Assembly: GCF_000373565.1 (NCBI RefSeq)
Contig: NZ_KB891798.1
Location: 434,206-498,205 of the forward strand
Direction: 5' to 3'
Length of the DNA: 64,000 nucleotides
Origin: Streptomyces sp. HmicA12
GTDB taxonomy: Bacteria > Actinomycetota > Actinomycetes > Streptomycetales > Streptomycetaceae
In this document: piece by piece, positions 34,556 through 42,820 of the stretch
Position numbering within the stretch: position 1 is the first letter of the stretch
Layout: each line of letters opens with the position of its first letter
Program-made: the position numbers and the translations under genes
The notes under the pieces: model-generated
Told to the model about the DNA's origin: nothing
The model's input: only the letters and a program-made list of their open reading frames with translations
Database searches by the model: none

Positions 34556-35635
34556 ATGAACGACCACCCCACCGATCCCACGGCCGGCCCCAGCCCCACC
34601 CCTGTCACCGTCCACGAGACACTGCCCACGCGCGTCCTCATCGGCCCCGGATCCCGCCACGACATCCCCCGCGAGACCGAGCGCATCGGCGCCCGCCGCA
34701 TCCTGCTCGTCTCCACCGCGTCCGCGGCGGGTCCCGCCGACGAACTGGCCCGCGCCCTCGGCCCGTGCCTCGCCGGACGCTTCGACCGAATCGCCGCGCA
34801 CACCCCCGTGACCGTCACCGAGGAGGCCGTGCGGGTGCGGGACGACGTGTCCGCGGACAGTGTCGTGGCGCTCGGCGGGGGCTCCGCCGTCGGGCTCGCC
34901 AAAGCCCTGTCCGTGCGCACCGGGATTCCGCAGATCGCCGTCCCCACCACGTACGCGGGGTCGGAGGCGACCCCGGTCCTCGGGGAGACCAGGGACGGTG
35001 TGAAGACCACCCGCCGCGGACCCGAGATCGCGCCGGGCACGATCGTCTACGATCCCGAACTGACCCTCACCATGCCACCGGGCCTCACCCTCACCAGCGC
35101 GCTCAACGCCCTCGCCCACGCCGTGGAGACCTTGTGGGCACCCCAGGTCACCGTCGTCGGTGAGGCGCTGGCGACGGAGGCCGCCGACGGCATCCTCGCC
35201 ACCCTCCCGCGCGTCCTCGACGACCCGTCACATATCGGCCACCGAGGCCGGCTCCAGGAGAGCGCATGGCTCGCCGGGCTCTGCCTGGCCGGCACCCGCA
35301 TGGGCCTGCACCACCAACTCGCCCACGCCCTCGGCGGCACCTACGACCTGCCCCACGCCGCCCTGCACACCCTGCTCCTGCCGCACGTGATGGCCTTCAA
35401 CCTGCCGTACGCCCCGACGGCCGCCGCCCGCCTGAACCGGGTCGCCGGGGGAGACCCGGTGGCCGCCGTCACCCGGCTCGCCCGGTCCTACGACGGCCCG
35501 ACCACGCTCACCGCCCTCGGTGTACCGCGCGACGGCCTGCGCCCGATCGCCGAACGCGTCGCCGCCGCACCGCACCCGAACCCCCGCACCGTGACGACCG
35601 ACGCCGTCACCCGGCTCCTCGAAGGGGCCCTCTGA
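34556..35635 (+). CDS. maleylacetate reductase
   Basis: A 359-residue iron-containing alcohol dehydrogenase-family enzyme that reduces maleylacetate to 3-oxoadipate with NAD(P)H. The nucleotide loop is LGGGSAVGLAKA and the family active-site His residues occur in MGLHHQLAHALGG. CGGAGGA at 34541-34547 fixes the start. It lies 68 bp after the hydroxyquinol dioxygenase gene and completes the lower hydroxyquinol path to the TCA cycle. No hydroxylase for making hydroxyquinol is nearby. Confidence 0.92.
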   Translation: MNDHPTDPTAGPSPTPVTVHETLPTRVLIGPGSRHDIPRETERIGARRILLVSTASAAGPADELARALGPCLAGRFDRIAAHTPVTVTEEAVRVRDDVSADSVVALGGGSAVGLAKALSVRTGIPQIAVPTTYAGSEATPVLGETRDGVKTTRRGPEIAPGTIVYDPELTLTMPPGLTLTSALNALAHAVETLWAPQVTVVGEALATEAADGILATLPRVLDDPSHIGHRGRLQESAWLAGLCLAGTRMGLHHQLAHALGGTYDLPHAALHTLLLPHVMAFNLPYAPTAAARLNRVAGGDPVAAVTRLARSYDGPTTLTALGVPRDGLRPIAERVAAAPHPNPRTVTTDAVTRLLEGAL

Positions 35636-35796
35636 GGCTCGCGTGTGCGCCGCCTTGTGCCTCAACCTCCCACTGTGCGCCGCAGACTCACCCTCTGCGC
35701 GTGCGGTGCGCCCCCCGTCCGGGGCTTCGCGCCGGGCAAGCCGGGTGATACCGCTGGAGACACGGCTCACCGGCAGGGGGGATGAAGGGACTCGGC

Positions 35797-36228
35797 ATGG
35801 CATACCAGGCACAGGTGGAAGCGGGGCGGCTGTCCGCCATAGCGAAGATTCTCGACCGGGCCGACGGCCACCTCAGCGCGGCGGTGCGCGACTGGACGTC
35901 GGTACCGGCCCACCTCGACGACCCGGACAGGCAGTGCATCCAGTCGCTGCTCGAGGTCTCGCGCAGCGCCTCCCACGATGTGACCCGCGCCGTTCAGCAC
36001 GCCTGCAGCGGTGATCTGGCGCAGGCCCAGGCCCACCTGGAAGCGGCGCGCACGGCCCCCGACAAACACACCGCACTCGCGGCCGCCATGCCCTGGCCGC
36101 TGCCCGCACCGGTGCGCACGGCACTCCAACTCCTGCGCGGCATCCAGGGGTTCTTCAGCGCAGAAGCCGAAGACGCCTTCGTCCGCGCCCTCAGCTGCGA
36201 CGCCCGCCAGGAGCGCGCGGCGAGCTGA
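35797..36228 (+). CDS. hypothetical helical protein
   Basis: A 143-residue cytoplasmic protein that appears almost entirely helical, with an Ala/Gln/His-rich centre (LAQAQAHLEAARTAPDKHTA). GAAGGGA at 35784-35790 gives ideal spacing to ATG 35797; ATG 35782 is a poorer alternative. No family is recognised. Confidence 0.6.
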   Translation: MAYQAQVEAGRLSAIAKILDRADGHLSAAVRDWTSVPAHLDDPDRQCIQSLLEVSRSASHDVTRAVQHACSGDLAQAQAHLEAARTAPDKHTALAAAMPWPLPAPVRTALQLLRGIQGFFSAEAEDAFVRALSCDARQERAAS

Positions 36229-36331
36229 CCGGGAACCGCACACTCCACCCGAGCAACATGCGTCTCCCGCGTTCGGCGGGGGCATGACACTCATCGCACC
36301 CGTCATGCCCCAACTGCCGTGACAGGAGAGC

Positions 36332-37120
36332 ATGTTGAAGCCCAGCAGGACAGTCAGTGCCACCCGAATCCTTCGCAGAGGGTCCCTGGTCACCGGCGGC
36401 GCCCTCGCCCTCGTCGTCGCGTTCGCGGGCAGCGCCCTCGCCGCGCCGCCGGCCGCCCTGCCCGCGAACGCGGACAGCACGGAGCAGACCTTCCAGCCCG
36501 CCTACGACTACGACACCGACGGCTGCTACCCCACCCCGGCCATCGGACCCGACGGCACCGTCAACGGCGGCCTCGCCCCGAGCGGAGCGCTCAACGGCCA
36601 GTGCCGCGACGCCGAGGACCTCGCCAACACCAACGGATACGCGCGCACCAAGTGCGACAACGGCTGGTGCGCCGTCATGTACGCCCTCTACTTCGAGAAG
36701 GACCAGGCGGTGGTGGGCAGCGGCCTCGGCGGCCACCGGAACGACTGGGAGCACGTCGTGGTCTGGGTGAAGGACGGCACCGCCCAGTACGTCGCCACGT
36801 CCGCCCACGGCGACTTCGTCGTCCATGCCCGCGACGCGATCCGCTGGGACGGCACCCACCCGAAGATCGTCTACCACAAGGACGGCATCGGCACCCACTG
36901 CTTCCGCCTCGCGACCTCCGGCGACGAACCGCCCGAGAACCACCGCGGCACCTGGCAGTTCCCCGCCCTCGTCGGCTGGAACGGCTACCCGGCGGGCCTG
37001 CGCGACACCCTGAGCACCCACGACTTCGGCAGCGCCACCTTCGGCCTGAAGGACGCGAGCTTCCCGAGCCATCTCGCGGCCGCGCTGCCCGATGGTGTGC
37101 CGTTCGACGTCAACTCCTGA
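36332..37120 (+). CDS. secreted NPP1/NLP family protein
   Basis: A 262-residue exported protein with a signal peptide of about 37 residues ending in ALA. The necrosis- and ethylene-inducing (NLP) domain follows, with the metal-binding heptapeptide as GHRNDWE (GHRHDWE in the classical family) near residue 133, and paired Cys at CYPTP and CRDAED. NLPs permeabilise eudicot plant membranes by binding glycosylated sphingolipids; a bacterial homologue may also serve other roles. CAGGAGAG precedes the ATG. Confidence 0.88.
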   Translation: MLKPSRTVSATRILRRGSLVTGGALALVVAFAGSALAAPPAALPANADSTEQTFQPAYDYDTDGCYPTPAIGPDGTVNGGLAPSGALNGQCRDAEDLANTNGYARTKCDNGWCAVMYALYFEKDQAVVGSGLGGHRNDWEHVVVWVKDGTAQYVATSAHGDFVVHARDAIRWDGTHPKIVYHKDGIGTHCFRLATSGDEPPENHRGTWQFPALVGWNGYPAGLRDTLSTHDFGSATFGLKDASFPSHLAAALPDGVPFDVNS

Positions 37121-37281
37121 ATCTTCGCGGTAGTGCCGTGCTGGACACCGTCCCCGCGACCCGTGGGGACGGTGGGACGTCCGTCCTCGCGCCGATGCTT
37201 CCGCCTGCGCTCAGGAAGTCCATCCATCCGTCTGCCGCCGCAGTCGTCACCGTCGCCGCCTGCCTCGGCGCCCAGTCCGCG

Positions 37282-37440
37282 CCGCGCCTTCAGGGGGTCC
37301 ACGTCAAGGACAACCTCGTCCCGCACGCCCAGGCCCGCGAGTTGGCCGTCGACTGGTGCGGGAAGGGCGCCCAGGTCACGTACAAGCCGGTGGTCCTCCC
37401 CGATGTCGGCCGCGCGCTCAGCAACCACTTCGGCCCGCAT
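37282..37440 (+). pseudogene. C-terminal fragment of a LIP-family secretory lipase
   Basis: In one frame the sequence reads DNLVPHAQARELAVDWCGKG, then AQVTYKPVVLPDVG and SNHFGP. This matches the catalytic Asp (D in DNLVP) and His (NHFGP) region of secretory LIP-family lipases. No start, signal peptide or nucleophile Ser precedes it, so only the last 50 or so residues of a former gene remain, between the NLP gene and ridA-like gene. Confidence 0.6.
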
Positions 37441-37559
37441 CCTCCAACTGCGATTCCCTGCCCGCCCAGTAGAAAAAAGGAGCGAAGGCGACGCGGTCCC
37501 CGTGGCAGCATGGCCGGGCTCCGCGGCCGTGGAGCGCCCACTCGAAGGAGACCAGGTCC

Positions 37560-37970
37560 GTGCCCCGCTCCGTCACCCTGATCCGCTCCGCCGCGCTGTC
37601 CGACGTCGCCGAGTACGCGTACGCGGCGACGGCGCCCGCCGACGCCCGGCTCGTCTTCCTCGCCGGCGCCTGCCCGCTCGACGAGGACGGCGCGACCGTG
37701 GCCGTCGGCGATCACGCCGGGCAGGCCGCCCAATGTGTCGCCAACATGACGACCGCCCTCGCCGAGGCCGGGGCCACGCTCAAGGACGTCATCAGCACGC
37801 GCGTCCTCGTGGCATCGACCCGGCAGGAGGACCTGGTCGCCGCATGGACCGTGGTCAGGGACGCCTTCGGCGAGCACGACGTGCCGAGCACCCTCATGGG
37901 CGTCACGGTGCTCGGCTACACCGATCAGCTCGTCGAGATCGAGGCCGTCGCGGCGGTCCTGGACGACTGA
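37560..37970 (+). CDS. RidA family protein
   Basis: A 136-residue cytoplasmic protein of the YjgF/RidA family, with the LVFLAGACPLDEDGATVAVG strand, NMTTALAEAGATLKDVISTR helix and late VEIEAVA segment. The catalytic Arg position is occupied by STRVLVAS, compatible with imine deaminase activity, though subfamily assignment is uncertain. GAAGGAGA lies before GTG 37560. A bidirectional terminator follows. Confidence 0.88.
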   Translation: MPRSVTLIRSAALSDVAEYAYAATAPADARLVFLAGACPLDEDGATVAVGDHAGQAAQCVANMTTALAEAGATLKDVISTRVLVASTRQEDLVAAWTVVRDAFGEHDVPSTLMGVTVLGYTDQLVEIEAVAAVLDD

Positions 37971-37992
37971 GGCCGGACGCGGAAACGGAGAA

Positions 37993-38028
37993 GGCCCAAC
38001 TGTCGTGGAGGCGCACGACAGTTGGGCC
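37993..38028. terminator. bidirectional terminator
   Basis: The arms 37993-38007 and 38014-38028 are perfectly complementary (15 bp) around a 6-nt loop, between the convergent ridA-like and SulP genes. Confidence 0.9.
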
Positions 38029-38038
38029 CGGAGCCGGA

Positions 38039-39493
38039 TCAGGCCGACGTGACCTTCACCGGTTCCGTCTCGGGGGAGCTGTGCCGCTGCGCCCAGTTCT
38101 CCAGCGCGGTCCGGCAGGCGTGGTCGAGGTGATGCAAGCCCGACAGGTCCACCTCGACGGGCCGGTCGTGCGGCAGTGCCTCCAGGCTGTCGAGGATCTT
38201 CGGCAGCCGCAGGAACGTCGCGTTGCCCGACAGGTGCGCCTGCACGGGACCCGCGCCCTTGTCGACGACCTCCAGCCTCACGTGCGAGGCGTCCCACGCC
38301 GTCTTCACGACGGACAGGGCCACGCCCACCAGCACGCCCTCGAACATGCTGACCGCGACGATCGACACCGCTGTGACCGCCAGGATCAGGACTTCCCCGC
38401 GATGCTCGCGCCACAGACCCACCATGGCCCGTACGGGAATGAGCTTCGCCCCGGCATGCACGAGGACGCCCGCGAGTGCCGGGATCGGGATGTACGCGAG
38501 CACCCCCGGCAGCAGCGCCGCGAACAGCAGCAGCCACACGCCGTGCATCACCCGCGACGCCTTGGTCCGCGCGCCCGCCTGCACGTTGGCGGCGCTGCGC
38601 ACGATCACCGCGGTCATCGGCAGGGCGCCGAGGATGCCGCACACCGCGTTGCCCGCGCCCTGCGCCATCAACTCCTTGTCGTACTTGGTCCGCGGTCCGT
38701 CGTGCATCCGGTCCACGGCCGCGGCGCTGAACAGTGACTCGGCGGAGGCGATCAGGGTGAACGCCACGATCGTCCCGAGGAGACCGAGCCCGGCGAGCTC
38801 GCCGAAGGCGTCCAGGGACGGCGGCTGGACGGACTCGACGAGACCGCTGACCTCGACGGTGGCGACCGGCAGGTCCAGGGTGACGGCGGCGAGTGTCGCG
38901 AGACCGACGGCCGCCAGTGGACCCGGCACCACGCGCACCCGCCCGGGCAGGTGCTTCCACAGCACCAGCACGAGCACGGTTGCGGTGCCCAGGCAGAGCG
39001 ACGCGAGCGAGCGGGTGCTGCCGAGCGCGTCCGCGAAGGCCCCCGGGAGACCGGCTATCTTGCCGAGCCCGGACTCGGGCGCCTTCGTGGCGAGGACCGA
39101 GTACAGCTGGCCCGCGATGAGCACGAGCCCGATGCCGGCCAGCATTCCTTCCACCACCGAGACCGAGATGGCCCGGAAGTAGCGGCCCACCTTCAGGGCG
39201 CCCATCCCGAGCTGCAGCAGCCCGGTCACGAGCACCACGACGCCGAGCACCGGGAGACCGAACTCCCGCACGGCCTCGTACACGAGCACGGTCAACCCGG
39301 CCGCGGGGCCGGACACCTGCAGACTGCTGCCGCGCATCAGACCGGTGACGATGCCACCGACGATGCCGGTCACCAGACCCAGCTCGGCGGGCACGCCGGA
39401 CGCCACCGCGACCCCCACGCACAGGGGGAGCGCGACCAGGAAGACGACCAGCGAGGCGGTGAAGTCCTGCTTGAGATGAGGGTATTTGGTCAT
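38039..39493 (-). CDS. SulP family anion transporter
   Basis: A 484-residue membrane protein. It has about 10-14 hydrophobic segments with the SulP signature (LPLCVGVAVASGVPAELGL, SGPAAGLTVLVYE) and a C-terminal STAS domain (VEVDLSGLHHLDHACRTALE). SulP proteins carry sulfate, bicarbonate or other anions. Coupling to a beta-carbonic anhydrase gene points to bicarbonate. ATG 39493 has GAGG at a good distance; GTG 39505 would overlap the upstream stop as GTGA and is a real alternative. Confidence 0.9.
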   Translation of the reverse strand: MTKYPHLKQDFTASLVVFLVALPLCVGVAVASGVPAELGLVTGIVGGIVTGLMRGSSLQVSGPAAGLTVLVYEAVREFGLPVLGVVVLVTGLLQLGMGALKVGRYFRAISVSVVEGMLAGIGLVLIAGQLYSVLATKAPESGLGKIAGLPGAFADALGSTRSLASLCLGTATVLVLVLWKHLPGRVRVVPGPLAAVGLATLAAVTLDLPVATVEVSGLVESVQPPSLDAFGELAGLGLLGTIVAFTLIASAESLFSAAAVDRMHDGPRTKYDKELMAQGAGNAVCGILGALPMTAVIVRSAANVQAGARTKASRVMHGVWLLLFAALLPGVLAYIPIPALAGVLVHAGAKLIPVRAMVGLWREHRGEVLILAVTAVSIVAVSMFEGVLVGVALSVVKTAWDASHVRLEVVDKGAGPVQAHLSGNATFLRLPKILDSLEALPHDRPVEVDLSGLHHLDHACRTALENWAQRHSSPETEPVKVTSA

Positions 39494-39501
39494 CGTCGAC
39501 C

Positions 39502-40083
39502 TCACAGGGACTCGAACGCGTCGGTGGCGGCGCGGTGTTCGCGCACACCGCCCGTGTGCACTTCGTAGTACCAGCCGCGTAGGCGCAGCCGTCCGTCCGC
39601 GAGGCGTCGCTCGACGCAGGGGTACGAGCGCAGCCTCAACAGCTGGGTGAGCACGTGCTGTTGCACTGCTTCGGCGACGGTCGGGTCGGCGGGGTCCTCT
39701 GCGGACGGCGAGTCCGCGGCGTGCGCGAGCCAGTCGCGCACGGCGGGCACGGTCCCGAGGTCGTCGCCGCGCACCAGGGCGCCGATCGCGCCGCAGTGCG
39801 AGTGTCCGCAGACCACGATGTCCTGGACCCCGAGCACCTCCACGGCGTACTCGATGGTGGCGGTCTCCCCGCAGGGGTGCTCGGTGGAGTAGGCGGGCAC
39901 GATGTTGCCCGCGGTGCGCAGTTCGAAGAGCTCCCCGGGGCGGGCTCCCGTGATCAGGGCCGGCACGACGCGTGAGTCGGAGCAGGTGATGAACAGAACC
40001 TGCGGCGACTGGCCGTCGGCGAGCCGGGCGAACTCCTCAGGGCGTTGTCCGAACGTGCGGGCGTTGTCGATGAGGGGCTGCAT
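39502..40083 (-). CDS. beta-class carbonic anhydrase
   Basis: A 193-residue zinc enzyme interconverting CO2 and bicarbonate. The zinc ligands are present: CSDSRV near residue 34 (with the Asp-Arg dyad) and HSHCGA near residue 93. AGGAGGAAT precedes the ATG, an excellent ribosome binding site. The stop touches the SulP gene start, forming a CO2/bicarbonate handling pair comparable to the SulP-carbonic anhydrase fusions known in mycobacteria. Confidence 0.93.
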   Translation of the reverse strand: MQPLIDNARTFGQRPEEFARLADGQSPQVLFITCSDSRVVPALITGARPGELFELRTAGNIVPAYSTEHPCGETATIEYAVEVLGVQDIVVCGHSHCGAIGALVRGDDLGTVPAVRDWLAHAADSPSAEDPADPTVAEAVQQHVLTQLLRLRSYPCVERRLADGRLRLRGWYYEVHTGGVREHRAATDAFESL

Positions 40084-40545
40084 ATGTGTTGATTCCTCCT
40101 GGCGCGCCGTGGGGGACGCGTCGGACGTGCAGGACAGGTGTCACGGGCACGGTGGGGCGCGGTCCGCTCGGACGCGTGTGCGGGAGCGAACGGGCGCGCG
40201 AAGGCGCGCCGCGACTGCGATGGCGCGGCGGCGTACGGGGGGCGTGCCGCGCGAGTCCTCTCACCTCGGTTCATGCTCCCCCTCTCCGCTTTCCGTACAC
40301 CAAGAAAGTTCCAACGGTTGGTCAACCGAAGGTCAAGAAGAAGGTTAGCTGTGCAAAGGTGATCGTGGGGTTAACGCGAGGTTGCCGACCTGAGGATGCG
40401 TGGAAAGTGCGGTGTGTTTGGCGTGAACGACACGTTGGGGCGCGGTGGTTGACGCGGGCATCCATGGGGTGACGTGAAATACCGATGCCGGTGGGCGTGT
40501 TGAGGTCACGTCCGTCCACGCCGTCGCCTTTTTCGAGGAGAGACC
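40084..40545. other. 462-bp intergenic region, no gene
   Basis: I see no convincing coding frame. The half next to the carbonic anhydrase gene contains an AT-richer tract (40290-40350) with a 14-bp dyad, CGGTTG-GT-CAACCG (40315-40328), probably in or near that gene's promoter. The other half leads into the dehalogenase gene, which has GAGGAGA just before its GTG. Confidence 0.6.
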
Positions 40546-41214
40546 GTGAGTACGCCCGTTCCTCGGTTCATCACCTTCGACATGTACGGAACGCTGACCG
40601 ACTTCGCCATCGGCGCCGCCGCCCGCGCGGTGGTCGAGGATGTGGCCTCGGCGGAGCAACTGGACATCTTCGAGCACCGGTTCGGCCGCTACCAGCTCGA
40701 CGAGGCGATGGGGGACTGGCGTCCGTACGGCGAGGTCGTCGCCCGCGCCTTCGAGCGCGCCTGCGGGAGCGCCGGTATCGCGTTCCGGCCGGGCGACGCG
40801 GCCGAGGTCTACGAGCGGATCCCGGGCTTCGGCCCGCACCCCGACGTCCCCGGGGCGCTGGCGCAGCTCGCCGGGCACGTCCCGCTGGTGATCATCTCGA
40901 ACGCCGCGAACAGCCAGGCCGGACGGAACGTGGCCCTGCTCGGAGCCCCGTTCCACGCGGTGTTCACGGCGGAGATGTCACGCGCGTACAAACCTCGGCT
41001 GCGCGCCTTCGAGTTCGCGTACGAGCGGCTGGGATGCCGCCCCGAGGAGACGATGCACGTCTCGTCCAGCCCGCGCTACGACCTGCAGTCGGCGACCGAC
41101 CTGGGAGTGCGGGACACGGTGTACCTGAACCGGGGCCACGAGCCGTCGGTGCCCGCCTATCACGCCCACGAAGTCACCTCGCTCACCCAGGTGGTGGACC
41201 TTCTGGGCCGGTGA
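40546..41214 (+). CDS. HAD superfamily haloacid dehalogenase-type hydrolase
   Basis: A 222-residue HAD protein of the type II haloacid dehalogenase group. The nucleophile is in TFDMYGTLTDF near residue 11, motif II is IISNAANSQ, the Lys is in YKPRLRAF and motif IV is SSSPRYDLQSATDLG. Either 2-haloacid dehalogenation or phosphatase activity is possible. GTG start with GAGGAGA at 40534-40540. It is followed by a terminator. Confidence 0.87.
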   Translation: MSTPVPRFITFDMYGTLTDFAIGAAARAVVEDVASAEQLDIFEHRFGRYQLDEAMGDWRPYGEVVARAFERACGSAGIAFRPGDAAEVYERIPGFGPHPDVPGALAQLAGHVPLVIISNAANSQAGRNVALLGAPFHAVFTAEMSRAYKPRLRAFEFAYERLGCRPEETMHVSSSPRYDLQSATDLGVRDTVYLNRGHEPSVPAYHAHEVTSLTQVVDLLGR

Positions 41215-41239
41215 CGGCGGAGACGGCGGAGACGGAAAA

Positions 41240-41278
41240 GAGGGCGGGGGTGCGGTTCGTCACCGCGTCCCCGCCCTC
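41240..41278. terminator. bidirectional terminator
   Basis: The arms 41240-41249 and 41269-41278 (GAGGGCGGGG and its complement) enclose an inner stem GCGGT/ACCGC, between the convergent HAD and ferredoxin reductase genes. Confidence 0.85.
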
Positions 41279-41286
41279 CCGGTCGA

Positions 41287-42651
41287 TCAGGCGCCGCTGG
41301 CGTCGAGCATCCCGTCCCGCTCGACGATCTTGACGCGCTCGCGTCCCTGCGGCTCGCCGAGCGCCTTCTCGGCGGCGTCAAGCCGGTGCCAGCCCTCCCA
41401 CGTGGTGTAGCGGACGCCCCGCTCTCCCAGGTACGCCTCGACGGCCTCCGGCGCGGGGGAGTCCGGGGTGTGCAGCCGGCCGGTGGTGAAGTCCTCGAGC
41501 AGGCTGCTCACCGTCTCGTTGGCGTCGCCCTTGGTGTGACCGATGAGGCCGATCGGGCCGCGCCGGATCCAGCCGGTCACGTACGTGGACCGCAGGTGCT
41601 CCCCGCTGTCCTCGATGACGCGGCCGGCCGCGTCCGGCACCGTGCCGCTGGCCAGGTCCCAGGGCAGCTTCGGCAGTTCGTCGGAGAGGTAGCCGACCGC
41701 GCGGTACACGGCGGTGACGTCCCAGTCGGTGTGGACGCCGGTGCCCTTGACGTTCCCCGTGCCGTCCAGTTCGGTGCGCTCCGTGCGCAGACCCACGACC
41801 CGGCCGTCCTCGTCGAGGATCTCGCTCGGCGACTCGAAGAAGTGCAGGAACAGCTTGTGCGGACGCTCGCCGATGTCTCGGATCGCCCAGTTCTCCAGGG
41901 TCTTGGCGACCATGTCGGCCTGCTTGTTGCCGCGCCGGGTCGCGATCGACCCCTCGTCGTAGTCGATGTCCTCGGGGTTGACGATGACCTCGATGTTCGG
42001 GGAGTGGTCCAGCTCCCTGAGCTCCATCGGGCTGAACTTCGCCTGCGCGGGGCCGCGACGGCCGAAGACGTGGATCTCGCGGGCCCTGTTGGCCTTGAGC
42101 CCCTCGTGCACGTTCGCCGGGATCTCGGTCGGCAGCAGTTCCTCGGCGGTCTTCGCCAGGATGCGGGCGACGTCGAGGGCGACGTTGCCGACACCGAGCA
42201 CGGCGACCTTCTCGGCCTCCAGCGGCCACGTCCGGGGTACGTCGGGGTGCCCGTCGTACCAGGAGACGAAGTCCGCCGCGCCGTACGAACCCTCGGACTC
42301 GATCCCCGGGATGTCGAGCGCCCGGTCGGCGGTCGCGCCCGTGGAGAACACGACGGCGTCGTAGAACGAGCGCAGTGTGTCCAGGTCGATGTCGCGCGGG
42401 TAGTCGACGTTGCCGAAGAGGCGGATCTGGGGCTTGTCGAGGACCTGGTGCAGGGCGTTGACGATGCCCTTGATCCGGGGGTGGTCGGGGGCTACGCCGT
42501 AGCGGATCAGGCCGAAGGGGGCCGGCATGCGCTCGAAGAGGTCGATGGACACGCCGGGTTCGTCGGCCGTCGCGGACTTGAGCAGTGCGTCAGCGGCGTA
42601 GATACCGGCGGGGCCGGCTCCGACAATGGCGACCCGCAGGGGGCGAGGCAT
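41287..42651 (-). CDS. fprA: ferredoxin/adrenodoxin-type NADP reductase (FprA)
   Basis: A 454-residue FAD enzyme moving electrons between NADPH and ferredoxin, usually for cytochromes P450. The FAD fold VAIVGAGPAGIYAADALL is at the N-terminus, PFGLIRYGVAPDHP follows, the NADP fold is VLGVGNVALDVARIL, and the C-terminal TGWIRRGPIGLIGHTKGDA is diagnostic for the adrenodoxin-reductase family. AAGGGAAC precedes ATG 42651. A good iron box lies 46 bp upstream, so expression is probably repressed by DmdR/IdeR in iron sufficiency. Confidence 0.93.
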   Translation of the reverse strand: MPRPLRVAIVGAGPAGIYAADALLKSATADEPGVSIDLFERMPAPFGLIRYGVAPDHPRIKGIVNALHQVLDKPQIRLFGNVDYPRDIDLDTLRSFYDAVVFSTGATADRALDIPGIESEGSYGAADFVSWYDGHPDVPRTWPLEAEKVAVLGVGNVALDVARILAKTAEELLPTEIPANVHEGLKANRAREIHVFGRRGPAQAKFSPMELRELDHSPNIEVIVNPEDIDYDEGSIATRRGNKQADMVAKTLENWAIRDIGERPHKLFLHFFESPSEILDEDGRVVGLRTERTELDGTGNVKGTGVHTDWDVTAVYRAVGYLSDELPKLPWDLASGTVPDAAGRVIEDSGEHLRSTYVTGWIRRGPIGLIGHTKGDANETVSSLLEDFTTGRLHTPDSPAPEAVEAYLGERGVRYTTWEGWHRLDAAEKALGEPQGRERVKIVERDGMLDASGA

Positions 42652-42696
42652 GTTCAGGTTCCCTTCGAGTGGGGCGGGTGGTGCTCGAAGGAATCT

Positions 42697-42715
42697 TAAA
42701 GTAAGGCAAGCCTTA
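42697..42715 (-). promoter_or_regulatory. iron box (DmdR/IdeR operator)
   Basis: The 19-bp site TAAAGTAAGGCAAGCCTTA matches the IdeR/DmdR consensus at 16 of 19 positions by eye and contains a perfect 14-bp palindrome (TAAGGC-AA-GCCTTA). It sits 46 bp upstream of fprA, where a promoter is expected. Confidence 0.8.
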
Positions 42716-42738
42716 GTTGGCAGGCGGGTCGGGTCTAT

Positions 42739-42765
42739 GACCTCATAAGGATCACTTATGAGGTC
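42739..42765. promoter_or_regulatory. perfect 27-bp palindrome upstream of fprA
   Basis: Two 11-bp arms, GACCTCATAAG (42739-42749) and CTTATGAGGTC (42755-42765), flank GATCA. It lies between the hydrolase stop (42821) and the iron box. The AT-rich arms are unlike Streptomyces terminators, so a second operator for fprA is the better reading, although termination of the hydrolase transcript is not excluded. Confidence 0.6.
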
Positions 42766-42820
42766 GATCGGCATTCCTTTGGGGTCCCGGACCGCCCCGA
42801 TCCGGGCCTTGTTCGCGGGC

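Noticed and set aside
40084..40545. Short open frames between carbonic anhydrase and HAD genes
   Set aside because: Translations are Arg-rich without hydrophobic or conserved segments and no ribosome binding site fits.
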